Shown: positions 48,201-56,844 of the stretch, in pieces
Numbering within the stretch: the first letter of the stretch is position 1
How the letters are laid out: every line of letters starts with the position of its first letter
Notes under the pieces: model-generated
Told to the model about the DNA's origin: nothing
What the model saw: the letters and a program-made list of their open reading frames with translations, nothing else
The model's database searches: none
Origin: Cytophagaceae bacterium
Lineage (GTDB): Bacteria; Bacteroidota; Bacteroidia; Cytophagales; Cyclobacteriaceae
Length of the DNA: 64,000 nucleotides
Direction: 5' to 3'
Assembly: GCA_006969745.1 (NCBI GenBank)
Contig: CP030886.1
Location: 868,001 to 932,000, forward strand
Translations under genes and position numbers: made by a program

Positions 48201-48531
48201 TCAGAATTCCTGCCTTTTCAGTAATTTTTTCAAACTTTAAGTTTCCTTTATTCAAATAGAGTTCATCTCTTACTTGATTTCCACCAAAGTAAATATCCGG
48301 TAAATTATCTCCATTTATATCTCCTACAGCCACTCCTGAGCCGCTATAAATATTGTCATAAATAAATGGGTTGAGTTCAGCGGTTTCTTCAAGTTGGTTA
48401 ACAAAAGAAATCCCCGAATCTATTGATCTACTAAAAAGCATTTCTTCATTTATGGTTTCATTCTCATGACACGAAACCAACATCATGGAAAATATGCTGA
48501 AAAAAATGTGGTATTTAAATCTCTTAATCAT
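45232..48531 (-). CDS. VCBS/FG-GAP repeat lipoprotein with ASPIC-UnbV domain (CRTAC1 family)
   Basis: The 1099-residue lipoprotein (lipobox MLVSC, Cys 21) has a run of FG-GAP/VCBS calcium-binding repeats, for example GDINGDNLPDIYFGG, DLDLDGDLDLVVNN and DYDGDGDQDLFIGG, forming a likely beta-propeller in two blocks, with an ASPIC/UnbV domain between (IGSRIEITYADK to VYWMDGTV). Such proteins are common beside SusC/SusD genes in marine Bacteroidota and are presumed surface-binding proteins. It probably needs calcium. It shares an operon with the M28 peptidase. The ligand is unknown. Confidence 0.92.
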   Translation of the reverse strand: MIKRFKYHIFFSIFSMMLVSCHENETINEEMLFSRSIDSGISFVNQLEETAELNPFIYDNIYSGSGVAVGDINGDNLPDIYFGGNQVRDELYLNKGNLKFEKITEKAGILNKGGWTSGVSMVDINDDGLLDIYVCKTLYDDSPELRTNELYINNGDGTFSEMAQDFGLADPWRSQQAVFLDYDKDDDLDIFLVNQPPNPGILSELKGNDWRIPLLSWRLLRNDEGYFNEVTAQANVNDVGYGLSAITSDFNNDGWVDLYVTSDYNNPDFLYMNQGDGTFKNIIHESMGHITYFSMGVDASDINNDGWSDLVVVDMVAKDNFGLKSNMSGMNPEAFWSTVENGGHYQYMMNTLQLNQGINDNGNSVFSDISLMSNISFTDWSWTPLFSDFDNDGFQDLYISNGIYRELRNTDAIAEINRSVSSYLKQGMSKGDILEKAINSLLGLYPQRRVANFSFKNENGLKFSDTSVKWGLDDGFWTTSAAYGDLDLDGDLDLVVNNLNDTSLVYENLSDVINENNYLKIELPKNTIGSRIEITYADKNEFLQQYRELNNVRGFYSSVDPTIHFGLGKVDKIESIRVYWMDGTVTTMDDVDVNQTIQIDQSSATVNSAESSNQELFVKSKPNFSHIENDFDDFDREILLPHKLSDYGPRLSLSVNNEIYLPGAVGFTGRLINKNGISSVINNDSALEEVASVFFDADSDGDDDLYIVVGGNEYEVNKNLYQDLFYENVDGKYLLNDVLPKFDESTIVAKPIDYDGDGDQDLFIGGRLVPGNYPLAPGSRLFKNTYIENGKIGFEDITTSKAPELLKTGMVNDATWSDYDKDGDYDLIIVGEWMPLTVYSNESGTLRNVSDEMGLSDKIGWWFHVSSADIDNDGDDDYLVGNLGLNYKYKASEETPFSLYSHDFDSNGRRDIVLSYFDSGKEVPLRGKSCSSQQIPDLKKKIKTYNEFASLSIDQIYGDEALSNSLNYKANIFESGILINESGILKFKALPFQAQIAPLRAAVFNDLNGDGLNDIIYGGNLYGSEIETPRADASVGGVLLNKGDFEFTSLQANQSKLYLNKDVRDMLLVLNADKPDQLIVSCNNDSLIVYEINSKFKFE

Positions 48532-48560
48532 AAGGTCAATTCAACTTCTTAAAAATAAAA

Positions 48561-48590
48561 AAAGCCATCCCCAAAAATGAGGATGGCTTT
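48561..48590 (-). terminator. Terminator after the Ig-like lipoprotein gene
   Basis: AAAGCCATCC (48561-48570) pairs with GGATGGCTTT (48581-48590); on the minus strand the stem is followed by TTTTTTT. It ends the pair 2 operon. Confidence 0.9.
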
Positions 48591-48606
48591 AAAAAAGCTG
48601 TAGTTT

Positions 48607-49764
48607 TTATGGAGTAAGTATTACAGTACCTAATGCAGATGCATTTCCGGCACGATCAGTTACAGTAAACGTTAATGTAACTTCTCCGTCTGCGGCACCA
48701 GTCCATTCATATAAATACTCAAACAATAGATCATCGGATGGAGGTACAGAAATGGTAATTGCATCGCCATCAAGGTCCGCAGCATCAATGTCACCATCAC
48801 CGTCATCGTCAATACCTGTAACATCTTCAGTTATGCTTACACTGCCTAGAATTTCATTGAAAATGTATGAATAAGAATATCCCAAAGTATCCAAACCACC
48901 GTCTCTTAGAAGTCTAGAATTATTTTCAACAACTATTGGACTTGTGTTATCTATAAAATACAATGCAGAGGTTGTATCATTTGTCATCACATATCCTCCA
49001 GATGTATAAGCAGAAGCATTTGAAACAACTATACTAATTGACTCTGTTGTTGGACCAGGTGTATAGCTCACCCAGTAGACAGAATCCACTCCGTCGACAT
49101 CTTGAATCTTCTGAACGGGACCAATAACATCTCCACCAGAAGAAATACTTGTAACAACGGGATCTATTGCAAGTTGCGTTGTTAAATCATTAGCAAACTC
49201 TAAATAAATAGTATCAACGTTTGTTGAAGTCAGATACGTATCTATTGTAGAAATACTCACGAGACTAACAGTTTCAACGGCAACAGAATAAGAGAATGGG
49301 TTAGCAGGATTATATCCTGATGAAGCGCCTGCATTTACTTGACCCCACACAGAACCATCATTTTTTGTTACTGTCACTGTAAAATCAAAGCTATCACCTT
49401 CATCAATAGTTCCAACACCTACTCCTAAGGTACTGGCAATATCATTAAGGTTAAAGCTTCCTGAAGCGCTTTGAACACCATCTTCATTAGCTGAAAAACT
49501 GTTTACAGTTTCGAGATTTCCACTATTGGTTCCATCTGAAATATCAATTGAAACAGAGGTAACATCATTACCATTATTCCCATCAATGAGTTCAAATTCC
49601 CAACTTACTGATGATGAAGGGTCGGAAGTAAGCAAATTACCAGTTGGAGCTGTTGTCCAACTTGCAAATGCAGCCTGTTCTCCTCCTAAATCCTCTAACG
49701 GATTTGTGTTATCACATGCGACAATTAGTAAGCATGCGACTATTATATATGTTATTTTTTTCAT
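48607..49764 (-). CDS. Ig-like surface lipoprotein, SusC/D-associated
   Basis: A lipobox (LLIVAC, Cys 17 from MKKITY) is followed by beta-rich Ig-like domains with repeated VTVT and SVSI strands, a DDDGDGDIDAADLDGD acidic stretch typical of calcium-binding dockerin-like or EF-hand-like loops, and a final Ig-type segment (LTFTVTDRAGN). It lies 20 bases after the SusD of pair 2, so it is probably a third surface glycan- or peptide-binding protein of that operon. A start four codons earlier (49776) is possible. Confidence 0.82.
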   Translation of the reverse strand: MKKITYIIVACLLIVACDNTNPLEDLGGEQAAFASWTTAPTGNLLTSDPSSSVSWEFELIDGNNGNDVTSVSIDISDGTNSGNLETVNSFSANEDGVQSASGSFNLNDIASTLGVGVGTIDEGDSFDFTVTVTKNDGSVWGQVNAGASSGYNPANPFSYSVAVETVSLVSISTIDTYLTSTNVDTIYLEFANDLTTQLAIDPVVTSISSGGDVIGPVQKIQDVDGVDSVYWVSYTPGPTTESISIVVSNASAYTSGGYVMTNDTTSALYFIDNTSPIVVENNSRLLRDGGLDTLGYSYSYIFNEILGSVSITEDVTGIDDDGDGDIDAADLDGDAITISVPPSDDLLFEYLYEWTGAADGEVTLTFTVTDRAGNASALGTVILTP

Positions 49765-49784
49765 ATCAAATTTCATTTTAATGA

Positions 49785-51074
49785 CTAATCATTCCAAAAA
49801 ACTGGATTTTGGTAAATATCCACATCACTAACATTTGAATTGAATGTGATTTCATCTTCTCCATATGGGAATCTTGTAGGTACTCCTCTAGTGCCTGAAG
49901 TAGCAGTTAATGCAGGAATACCAGTCCTTCGAAAGTCATTATATGCTTCAGGCTGTAAGAACATAGCAATATATTTCTCGGTCATGATATCATTTAATGA
50001 AGGGACACCGCCATAGTTGCTAGCAACGTATGCATTATATCCACTGACACCTAAATGATCAAAATGAGCTTCAATTCCAGCTAAGAAAGCAGCTGTTGGA
50101 TCTCCTCCAGCATCCTGAATGCATTCCGCTTCAATGAATTTAATCTCCCTGTATGTAATCAATTCTTGATTGAAATCATCAGTAAGATAAGGATGAGTTG
50201 TAATGAAAGTATTATCGAAAACGGGAGTTCTCCAGTCATCATTTAAACCTTCCATTATACCTTTCATCGTGGGATGGAATTCAATATCACCTGTTCTATC
50301 CCTATTAAATCGATACCATTGACCCGCACCAGCATCACCTCCTGGATATTGATAAGCTAAATTATCACTGGCACTGGTGAATGAGTTTTGAGCGGCTGTC
50401 AAAGCAGCTGCATATTGGCCTAGATGGAGTCTGCCTCTTGCCTCGAGAGCAGAAGCAGCCTTTATCCACTTACTAACATCGCCACCATAATACACATCAT
50501 CATTACCAAGTGCTAATCCACCATCAGAGCCACCAAGCAATGTTGCGCCAGAACTCAGCAGGGCAAAAATCTCAGTGTATATTTCTTCCTGTGTATCAAG
50601 TACTGGTTGCAGAACATCTGTTCCTTGAAGTGCCTCACTGTAAGGGATGTCATCCCATACATCTGTCGCCATCATCAAACAATAAGCTATCATAATATCA
50701 GCCACACCTTCATAATGAGAATAGCCTAATTCTGCAGCTTTGTTTTTAACGGTAACAAATTCAATTAACGTATTCTCATACATATTATTCCATCCAGTAT
50801 TCGTATACGCAGGGTTAAAACTAGAATAATTGTTAATCGATGACCACTGACGAGCAACCCCCTCTGTTTGTTGGGTTAAAACGCTTGTACTTCTTGAGAA
50901 AAATCCGCCAGTCAAATCTGCCGCATTTACCAAACCAACCGGTAATACTACAGATACTGGTGCATCTGTCGGAGAATTAGGGTTTTCATTAATCCCACCT
51001 CCTAAATAACTTTCACAACTTGACATCACCAGGACGCCAAAAGCAAGTGTTATTGCTTTAAATATATTTTTCAT
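49785..51074 (-). CDS. SusD/RagB-family surface lipoprotein (pair 2)
   Basis: 429 residues with lipobox VMSSC (Cys 20), then the SusD_2-like fold: VYYGGDVSKWIKAASALEARGRL, a TYREIKFIEAE segment and C-terminal FRRTGIPALT. It has the same family shape as pair 1 SusD, though with low identity. It follows its SusC by 18 bases and precedes the Ig-like lipoprotein. It presumably binds the same substrate as the SusC; no enzyme reveals it. Confidence 0.92.
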   Translation of the reverse strand: MKNIFKAITLAFGVLVMSSCESYLGGGINENPNSPTDAPVSVVLPVGLVNAADLTGGFFSRSTSVLTQQTEGVARQWSSINNYSSFNPAYTNTGWNNMYENTLIEFVTVKNKAAELGYSHYEGVADIMIAYCLMMATDVWDDIPYSEALQGTDVLQPVLDTQEEIYTEIFALLSSGATLLGGSDGGLALGNDDVYYGGDVSKWIKAASALEARGRLHLGQYAAALTAAQNSFTSASDNLAYQYPGGDAGAGQWYRFNRDRTGDIEFHPTMKGIMEGLNDDWRTPVFDNTFITTHPYLTDDFNQELITYREIKFIEAECIQDAGGDPTAAFLAGIEAHFDHLGVSGYNAYVASNYGGVPSLNDIMTEKYIAMFLQPEAYNDFRRTGIPALTATSGTRGVPTRFPYGEDEITFNSNVSDVDIYQNPVFWND

Positions 51075-51092
51075 CTTTTGTCGCTTTAGTGA

Positions 51093-54000
51093 TTAAAAGT
51101 TAAGGTTAAGTCTTACTATATAAGATCTAGAGCTCGCCTGGTTAAAGTAGTCCAACCCTTGAGCATTCCCTGTACCAACCAAACTAGTTTCAGGATCCAC
51201 GCCATCATAAGGTGTATCGAACCATAGGTTTCTTCCATAGAATCCCAATGACGCAGCATCAAAGAATCCATTTAATATATTTGACGTATCAAATCTATAT
51301 GAAAGAGAAACCTCTCTTAATCTAATCCATGAGGTGGACTGGATGAATTGCTCATCTACACTACCAAACCCTCCAAGAGAGCTTGTCCAGTAATTCTGTC
51401 CTCTCACGATTGGAATATCATTTGGTTCAGCAGGTGTCCCATCATTTGTTATAGTCGATTGCTTAACACCAGGAATGACAAATGGAGCCTCTTCACGGGT
51501 ATCAGCCGTCAGCTGGGATCTTCCAAAAAATGTTAGTGCCCAGTTTGTACCATTCCACATTTCACCACCTTCTTTCCAATCTAATAGGAACGAGAAGTTG
51601 ATTCTCTTATAATCAATACTGTTCTTGAAACCTACCTGGAAATCAGGGTTACTGTTACCGATTGCTCTTAGTGAAGCATCTGGGATTTGGAATCCATACT
51701 CTGAACTTCCTGGATCATCATTAATTACGATTTCACCTTCAGGAATATTAAGTCCATCATCGTTAGGTCCACCAGCACCTTCTCGAAGGTAAGCGCCACC
51801 AAAAATTGCACCATATTGGTTTCCAGCAATTAGGAAGATTCCCGTACCGGTAAATCCACCAATCTGGAATCTTTCAAGCCCAGGAGCAAGCTCATCTACA
51901 ACAGATTTGAACTTGGTGAAGTTGATGCTTGTATTCCACCTTAAATCTCCAGAATTTAAGATATCACCATCTATGGTTAATTCAATACCATCTGAAGTCA
52001 TAGCACCGGAGTTCAGCCAAACACTGGTATATCCTGTTGATCGTGGAAGTGAGGCTTGAAGAATTGCATCTTTAGTTTCTCTCTGGAAGTATGCAGCATC
52101 CACACCAATTCTTCCGTCAAGGAATCTCACGTCCAAACCTAATTCAACAGAAGTTGTTGACTCGGGAGTTAGTTCCGGATTTCCTAGAGTCCCAGATAAC
52201 TCAAATCCAGAAACACCACCGAGCGGGAATGGAATATTATCACCCCAACCGTCACCAACATTAGCAGAAACAAAAACAGATGATGTAGAGTAAGGGTTTG
52301 GAGGACCTGCTCCTACCTGTGCCCATGATGCTCTTACTTTACCAAATGTTAGGAAATCCACATCCAATAATTCAGAGAATACAAATGAAGTACTCACTGA
52401 AGGATAGATGAATCCAATATCTCCAGCTGCAAAGTCCTTACTAGGAGCACTGAGACGAGAATCATAATCTTGTCTTGCAGTCAATGTTAAGAATACAGTA
52501 TTAGCATAGTTAGCTTCAGCTGTAGCGAAGATACCCATGGTTCTGTATCTATTGATAGTTCTAACATTTGTTACATCTGACGCGTTTGCCATATTAACAA
52601 ATCCTTGAGAAGCTAGTGAATTACCAGTTGTCAATGAATTATCAAATCGATAATTGAACATATTTATACCAGCAGAGTAGTTGAATCCAATTTGATCAAA
52701 CTGGCCACCTCCTGAAATCTGCAAATAAGCATCAGTTTGGTTTACAGTATAATCATCGTGAATTACTCGTCCACCTGGAGCAGTTCGTGAGTTGATTTCA
52801 AACTCTTGCTTTCTTTCATCACCTGTATAATCAGTACCAACATTCAATGATACTTTGGCCCACTGGCTGAAGTCATAAGTAACCATCAGATTACCGAAAA
52901 CTCTATCAACATTTTCTAGTCTTTGTGCAAGGTTAACCACCCAGAATGGGTTGTCATATCCACCACCCCCACGGTAGTTTCTCTGTGATCCATCTTCAAA
53001 TATGTATGAAGAAGGCTGATCTACAGCACCTGCTCCAAATCCACCCGAGTTATCAAATGTAACTGGTGTTCTAAACAGTCCCAGATTAATACCAGAAGTG
53101 TTTGAACCTTGCTGGATTCTAACATGATCTGATCTGGTATAGTTAATAGAAGCAGAGAACCTCAGTTTATCAGTTGCTTGTAAGTCAGAAGCTAATTTAA
53201 GTGTATTTCTATCATATTGATTATTAGGGATAATTCCCTCCTGAGTATGATTTGAGTATGATAATCTAAATGAAGCTGTCTCACCACCTCCTGCAATTGC
53301 AATTGAATTGGTGAAAGCTTTTCCAGTTTGGAAGAAATCTCCATTATTGTCATATCTGTTAACCGCTTCTCCGGTTGCACTAGGGTCAGATGCACTTACG
53401 ATTCTTCCGTTTCTATCATAAGGATAGCTAGAATCTCCATCATAACTTAAAGTTGATACATGAGGACCCCACGAAGTAGAACTTCCTGTCTCAGGAGCAT
53501 CATAGGCACCAGACCATCCTTGAGCATAAGTAGTTTGTAGCTGAGGTAGAGTTGAAACTCGATCAAACTGAACGCTTGAAGTAAAGCTAACATCTAGTCC
53601 TTGACCTTTTTTACCTTTTTTGGTTGTAATTACAATCACACCAGTAGATCCAGCCGTACCATACAACGCAGTTGCTGCAGCGCCTTTAAGAACGTTCATG
53701 GAAGCAATATCATCCGGGTTCAAATCCATCAATCTATTTGATTGAGATGTACCTGCAGTTTGCGCTTCACTCGAATAAGTTTCGTTGTTAACACGAACCC
53801 CATCAATTACTATTAGTGGTTGGTTATCACCAATCATTGAAGTTACACCCCTGATAGTCACTCTGGAACCACCACCGGCAGTACCAGACGAACGGATAAC
53901 TTGAACACCAGCTGCTTTACCGCTTAATGCATCAATTGGGTTTTGTGCCGCAGCATCAGTAATAGCTTTACTATCTACGCTTTGCACACTATAACCCAAC

Positions 54001-54341
54001 GCTTTCTTTTCTCGTTCAACACCAAAGGCAGTTACAACTACCTCTTGTAGTTCTGTTGCCCCAGACATAGATAGATCGATAGTAGTTCTCGATCCTACTG
54101 CTACCTCTTGGGTATTAAATCCTACGTAGGAGAAAATAAGTGTAGCTCCATCTTCGACGGAGATACGATAGTTACCATCTAGATCTGTGGTAACACCTGT
54201 TGTTGTGCCTTTAATCACAACGTTCACGCCCGGTAATCCCTCACCGGAATCATCGGTGACCTTACCAGACACTGTTCTTTGTGCTATTAGACATGTAATA
54301 GCAAAAAAGAACAAAGTAGTAAGTAGTAAAATCCTCTTCAT
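51093..54341 (-). CDS. SusC/RagA-family TonB-dependent transporter (pair 2)
   Basis: The 1082-residue transporter has a signal peptide (to about residue 20), a regulatory-like domain with VTDDSGEGLPGVNVVIKGTT, plug (SSGTAGGGSRVTIRGVTSM) and barrel ending SRSYIVRLNLNF. Its first about 75 residues are near-identical to those of the third SusC, while the barrel matches the first SusC (shared EGIIPNN and QQGSNTSGINLGLFR motifs). The first about 200 bases also agree closely at DNA level with the third gene. It is thus probably a mosaic. Start at ATG 54341. Confidence 0.95.
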   Translation of the reverse strand: MKRILLLTTLFFFAITCLIAQRTVSGKVTDDSGEGLPGVNVVIKGTTTGVTTDLDGNYRISVEDGATLIFSYVGFNTQEVAVGSRTTIDLSMSGATELQEVVVTAFGVEREKKALGYSVQSVDSKAITDAAAQNPIDALSGKAAGVQVIRSSGTAGGGSRVTIRGVTSMIGDNQPLIVIDGVRVNNETYSSEAQTAGTSQSNRLMDLNPDDIASMNVLKGAAATALYGTAGSTGVIVITTKKGKKGQGLDVSFTSSVQFDRVSTLPQLQTTYAQGWSGAYDAPETGSSTSWGPHVSTLSYDGDSSYPYDRNGRIVSASDPSATGEAVNRYDNNGDFFQTGKAFTNSIAIAGGGETASFRLSYSNHTQEGIIPNNQYDRNTLKLASDLQATDKLRFSASINYTRSDHVRIQQGSNTSGINLGLFRTPVTFDNSGGFGAGAVDQPSSYIFEDGSQRNYRGGGGYDNPFWVVNLAQRLENVDRVFGNLMVTYDFSQWAKVSLNVGTDYTGDERKQEFEINSRTAPGGRVIHDDYTVNQTDAYLQISGGGQFDQIGFNYSAGINMFNYRFDNSLTTGNSLASQGFVNMANASDVTNVRTINRYRTMGIFATAEANYANTVFLTLTARQDYDSRLSAPSKDFAAGDIGFIYPSVSTSFVFSELLDVDFLTFGKVRASWAQVGAGPPNPYSTSSVFVSANVGDGWGDNIPFPLGGVSGFELSGTLGNPELTPESTTSVELGLDVRFLDGRIGVDAAYFQRETKDAILQASLPRSTGYTSVWLNSGAMTSDGIELTIDGDILNSGDLRWNTSINFTKFKSVVDELAPGLERFQIGGFTGTGIFLIAGNQYGAIFGGAYLREGAGGPNDDGLNIPEGEIVINDDPGSSEYGFQIPDASLRAIGNSNPDFQVGFKNSIDYKRINFSFLLDWKEGGEMWNGTNWALTFFGRSQLTADTREEAPFVIPGVKQSTITNDGTPAEPNDIPIVRGQNYWTSSLGGFGSVDEQFIQSTSWIRLREVSLSYRFDTSNILNGFFDAASLGFYGRNLWFDTPYDGVDPETSLVGTGNAQGLDYFNQASSRSYIVRLNLNF

Positions 54342-54810
54342 ACTTTACTTTGTTTTGTTAAAAAAATAGGTTACTAATCCATCAAAGTAAATGAAATAAT
54401 CCAACTTTAACAATAAGGTAACATTGTATTTTGAGGGGTGGTTTTAGTAAAATATTGTTTTAACAACCAATTTAAATTCCCAAACTTCTTGAGTTTATGC
54501 ATCACAAGACGGAAATCTATTGATCTAAGTTCAGAGGACTTTTAAGCCGTATCAATTTTGAAAACTGGATAATGTAAACCATTTGTATACTTTATCTTCC
54601 ATTTACCTTGCGTTAAGAACTAAATGATTGTGAGCCGAAGGTGTTTTATTATCCAACTCCTTCCTATTAAATCTGAGTCAAAATAAAACCTATTATTACT
54701 AGTTAACATTACACACTAAAATACCGTTTCCTAATTTTTAGCAACACACAAGTATGTCTGTCATAGAAATTAAATTGTGTAGAGTAACATTTACCTGATT
54801 CGAAATCAAA
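54342..54810. other. Non-coding stretch upstream of SusC pair 2
   Basis: No open frame of note, no RNA gene. Besides the 17-base element at 54573-54589 and the terminator at 54811-54839, I see only AT-rich sequence. It presumably holds the promoter of the 51093-54341 SusC. Confidence 0.6.
54573..54589. promoter_or_regulatory. TGTAnA-CCATT-TGTAnA element upstream of SusC pair 2
   Basis: TGTAAACCATTTGTATA agrees at 15 of 17 bases with TGTACACCATTTGTACA at 60039-60055, upstream of SusC pair 3. This one is 232 bases before the SusC ATG. It could be an operator; no regulator is known. Confidence 0.4.
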
Positions 54811-54839
54811 AAAACCCATGAGCTAGCTTCATGGGTTTT
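54811..54839 (-). terminator. Terminator after Calx-beta lipoprotein gene
   Basis: AAAACCCATGA (54811-54821) and TCATGGGTTTT (54829-54839) form an 11-pair stem; on the minus strand it is followed by TTTGATTTC. It ends the pair 3 operon. Confidence 0.9.
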
Positions 54840-54893
54840 TATCTTGCATAATATTTAATCCCTTTCAGAATTGGGGATCAAAAATTGATCTAA

Positions 54894-55394
54894 TCAGTTA
54901 TCTACAATTGTAATTGTGGCGGATCGACCAAAACTTGTTCCTCCTCTCCCTACCTCAACACTCTCACCGCCCTTTGTTGCACTGACTAAAGTTATAATGA
55001 CTGTCTCTGGATCTTCTGTTAGTGCATCGACAATAGCCTCAACCACGATTTCTCCATGATCGAAGTTGATAACATCAGATGGGTCGTGGACAATAGTGAC
55101 CGATCCTCCCGCTGCTGTAGCACCGGCAATAACATAATCTGTTCCAAAAACAGCAGTTCCACTTAATTCATAATTGACCACAATATCATCTAAGGTTCCA
55201 TTTGGAGCTTCTACTTCAAGAGTGACAGAAGCCCCTTCGGCAAGCTCCTCTTCAAGCTCATGTGTATCACCAGGAGCATTAAAAGAAACAGATTCAGGTA
55301 ATGCTTCCAAATCAAATCCTTGGTCCTCTATATCAAATTCATTACATGCGAATAAAATTGATGTAGCTAAAATTATATGTAATATTCTTTTCAT
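54894..55394 (-). CDS. Calx-beta-domain lipoprotein, 166 aa
   Basis: The lipobox is ILFAC (Cys 17). Residues about 35-165 match a single Calx-beta domain (VNYELSGTAVFGTDYVIAG, then EDPETVIITLVSA and SATITIVDN), a fold of calcium-binding and adhesive proteins. It follows the pair 3 SusD by 12 bases, so it is likely a surface binding accessory of that system, playing the same part as the Ig-like lipoprotein in pair 2. No enzyme motif. Confidence 0.85.
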   Translation of the reverse strand: MKRILHIILATSILFACNEFDIEDQGFDLEALPESVSFNAPGDTHELEEELAEGASVTLEVEAPNGTLDDIVVNYELSGTAVFGTDYVIAGATAAGGSVTIVHDPSDVINFDHGEIVVEAIVDALTEDPETVIITLVSATKGGESVEVGRGGTSFGRSATITIVDN

Positions 55395-55406
55395 CTTTAG
55401 TAAATT

Positions 55407-56834
55407 TTAAAGGTCTTCAAACCACATTGGAGTATCTGTATCTGGATTCGCAGGTGTGTTTGGATTGGCCGCAACTTCATCTGGCGGATAATCGAAACGT
55501 TTAAGAATAGTAGTAATAGCTGCGCCAGGAGGTGGTGACAATGCAGGAGTACCTGTTCTTCTTACCGTATTCCATGCAACTACTGGTCTTAAAAATGCCT
55601 CTAGCCAAAGTTGCTCATGAATTTTCTGTAGACTGACTGTACCTAGTCCGGTTATAAATGCATCCACATCAGTTGCAGATACAGCAGTCCCAGAGAAACC
55701 GTCTATATTTCCTCCCCAGTAATTTACTGCGTATCTGACCCCGTCTTCGAAAGCAGTTTGAGCATTTCCAGTTAAGACGCCATCTAAGATCAATTCAGCC
55801 CTGTAAAGATCTATTTCACTTGGCAGGAAATAAATATCAGGATAATCTGCCCTTAGCAAGTTATCCGAGAATATTGCTTCTGTGGTACCTGACGGGAATG
55901 TCCCATAATCTGCTGCTGGTAATGAAGGATTGTTAATCCACAAATTAGCCCTCGGATCATTATTCGCATTCAAGAAATTCAGTAATGCAGGCGCAGGTCC
56001 AAATGGAAGTCCATTAGACGGATCTTCATTGCTTGGTCCCAGAAACTGCTTAATAATATCAAAATATGCGTTTGTTGCCGTTGATGTGCCTTCATATTTT
56101 AGAAACACTGGACTAGAGACGGTTGCCTCTGTAAAGGCGGTAGCTAGTCTGGTCTCAGCATTGGATTCTGACGCATTTACATTACGAATCAACATCAGAG
56201 TTCTGATCTTGATTGAATTAGCCAATTCTCTCCAACGATTGATGTCACCATTGAAGATCAAGTCACCAGATGAGAAATCAAAATTTCCAGTTGATGGCAT
56301 AGCATCTATTAAATCCATCGCTTCATCCATCAATGTAACAACACCTTCAAGAACCGTTTCCTGACTATCGAAATTCGGAGTTGGATATTCCACGCCATCA
56401 AGCGCTTCGGTAAATGGTACATCACCCCATATTGACGTTAGTTCAAAGAAAAGGTGCCCTTTCATGATCTTAGCAACAGCCTGAATGTTGTTACTTGTCT
56501 CTCCTGCCGCAGCTGCATCTTGCTCGACCAACACTAAATTTCCAAGTAAGTTGGTATACCAAACAGCCCAGGTATTTCCAGTTAAGAATGATGAAATACT
56601 TCCTCCTTTGGGAGAATTAAAAGTATTGCTATAATACTGATAAACGTCACAAGTTCTAGTTCCTAGCTCTGTCGTTTTCCTAGCTGAATATTCCGCAAAT
56701 ACAAATGGCAATACCGCATTCGGATTTGCCGATGTTGCAGCCAAAGGATCTTCATTTATATCTAAAGTTCGATCACAAGAAGTAAAAGAAAATGCAAGAA
56801 TAGTTGCCAAAAATATTGATAATAATGTTTTCAT
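55407..56834 (-). CDS. SusD/RagB-family surface lipoprotein (pair 3)
   Basis: The 475-residue lipoprotein has a lipobox SFTSC (Cys 20) and a SusD_2 fold: LIFNGDINRWRELANSIKIRTLMLI, EIDLYRAELIL and a C-terminal AWNTVRRTGTPALSP. It follows SusC pair 3 by 10 bases and is followed by the Calx-beta lipoprotein. Presumed nutrient-binding lid of the SusC barrel. Confidence 0.92.
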   Translation of the reverse strand: MKTLLSIFLATILAFSFTSCDRTLDINEDPLAATSANPNAVLPFVFAEYSARKTTELGTRTCDVYQYYSNTFNSPKGGSISSFLTGNTWAVWYTNLLGNLVLVEQDAAAAGETSNNIQAVAKIMKGHLFFELTSIWGDVPFTEALDGVEYPTPNFDSQETVLEGVVTLMDEAMDLIDAMPSTGNFDFSSGDLIFNGDINRWRELANSIKIRTLMLIRNVNASESNAETRLATAFTEATVSSPVFLKYEGTSTATNAYFDIIKQFLGPSNEDPSNGLPFGPAPALLNFLNANNDPRANLWINNPSLPAADYGTFPSGTTEAIFSDNLLRADYPDIYFLPSEIDLYRAELILDGVLTGNAQTAFEDGVRYAVNYWGGNIDGFSGTAVSATDVDAFITGLGTVSLQKIHEQLWLEAFLRPVVAWNTVRRTGTPALSPPPGAAITTILKRFDYPPDEVAANPNTPANPDTDTPMWFEDL

Positions 56835-56844
56835 TGTTTCCTAT

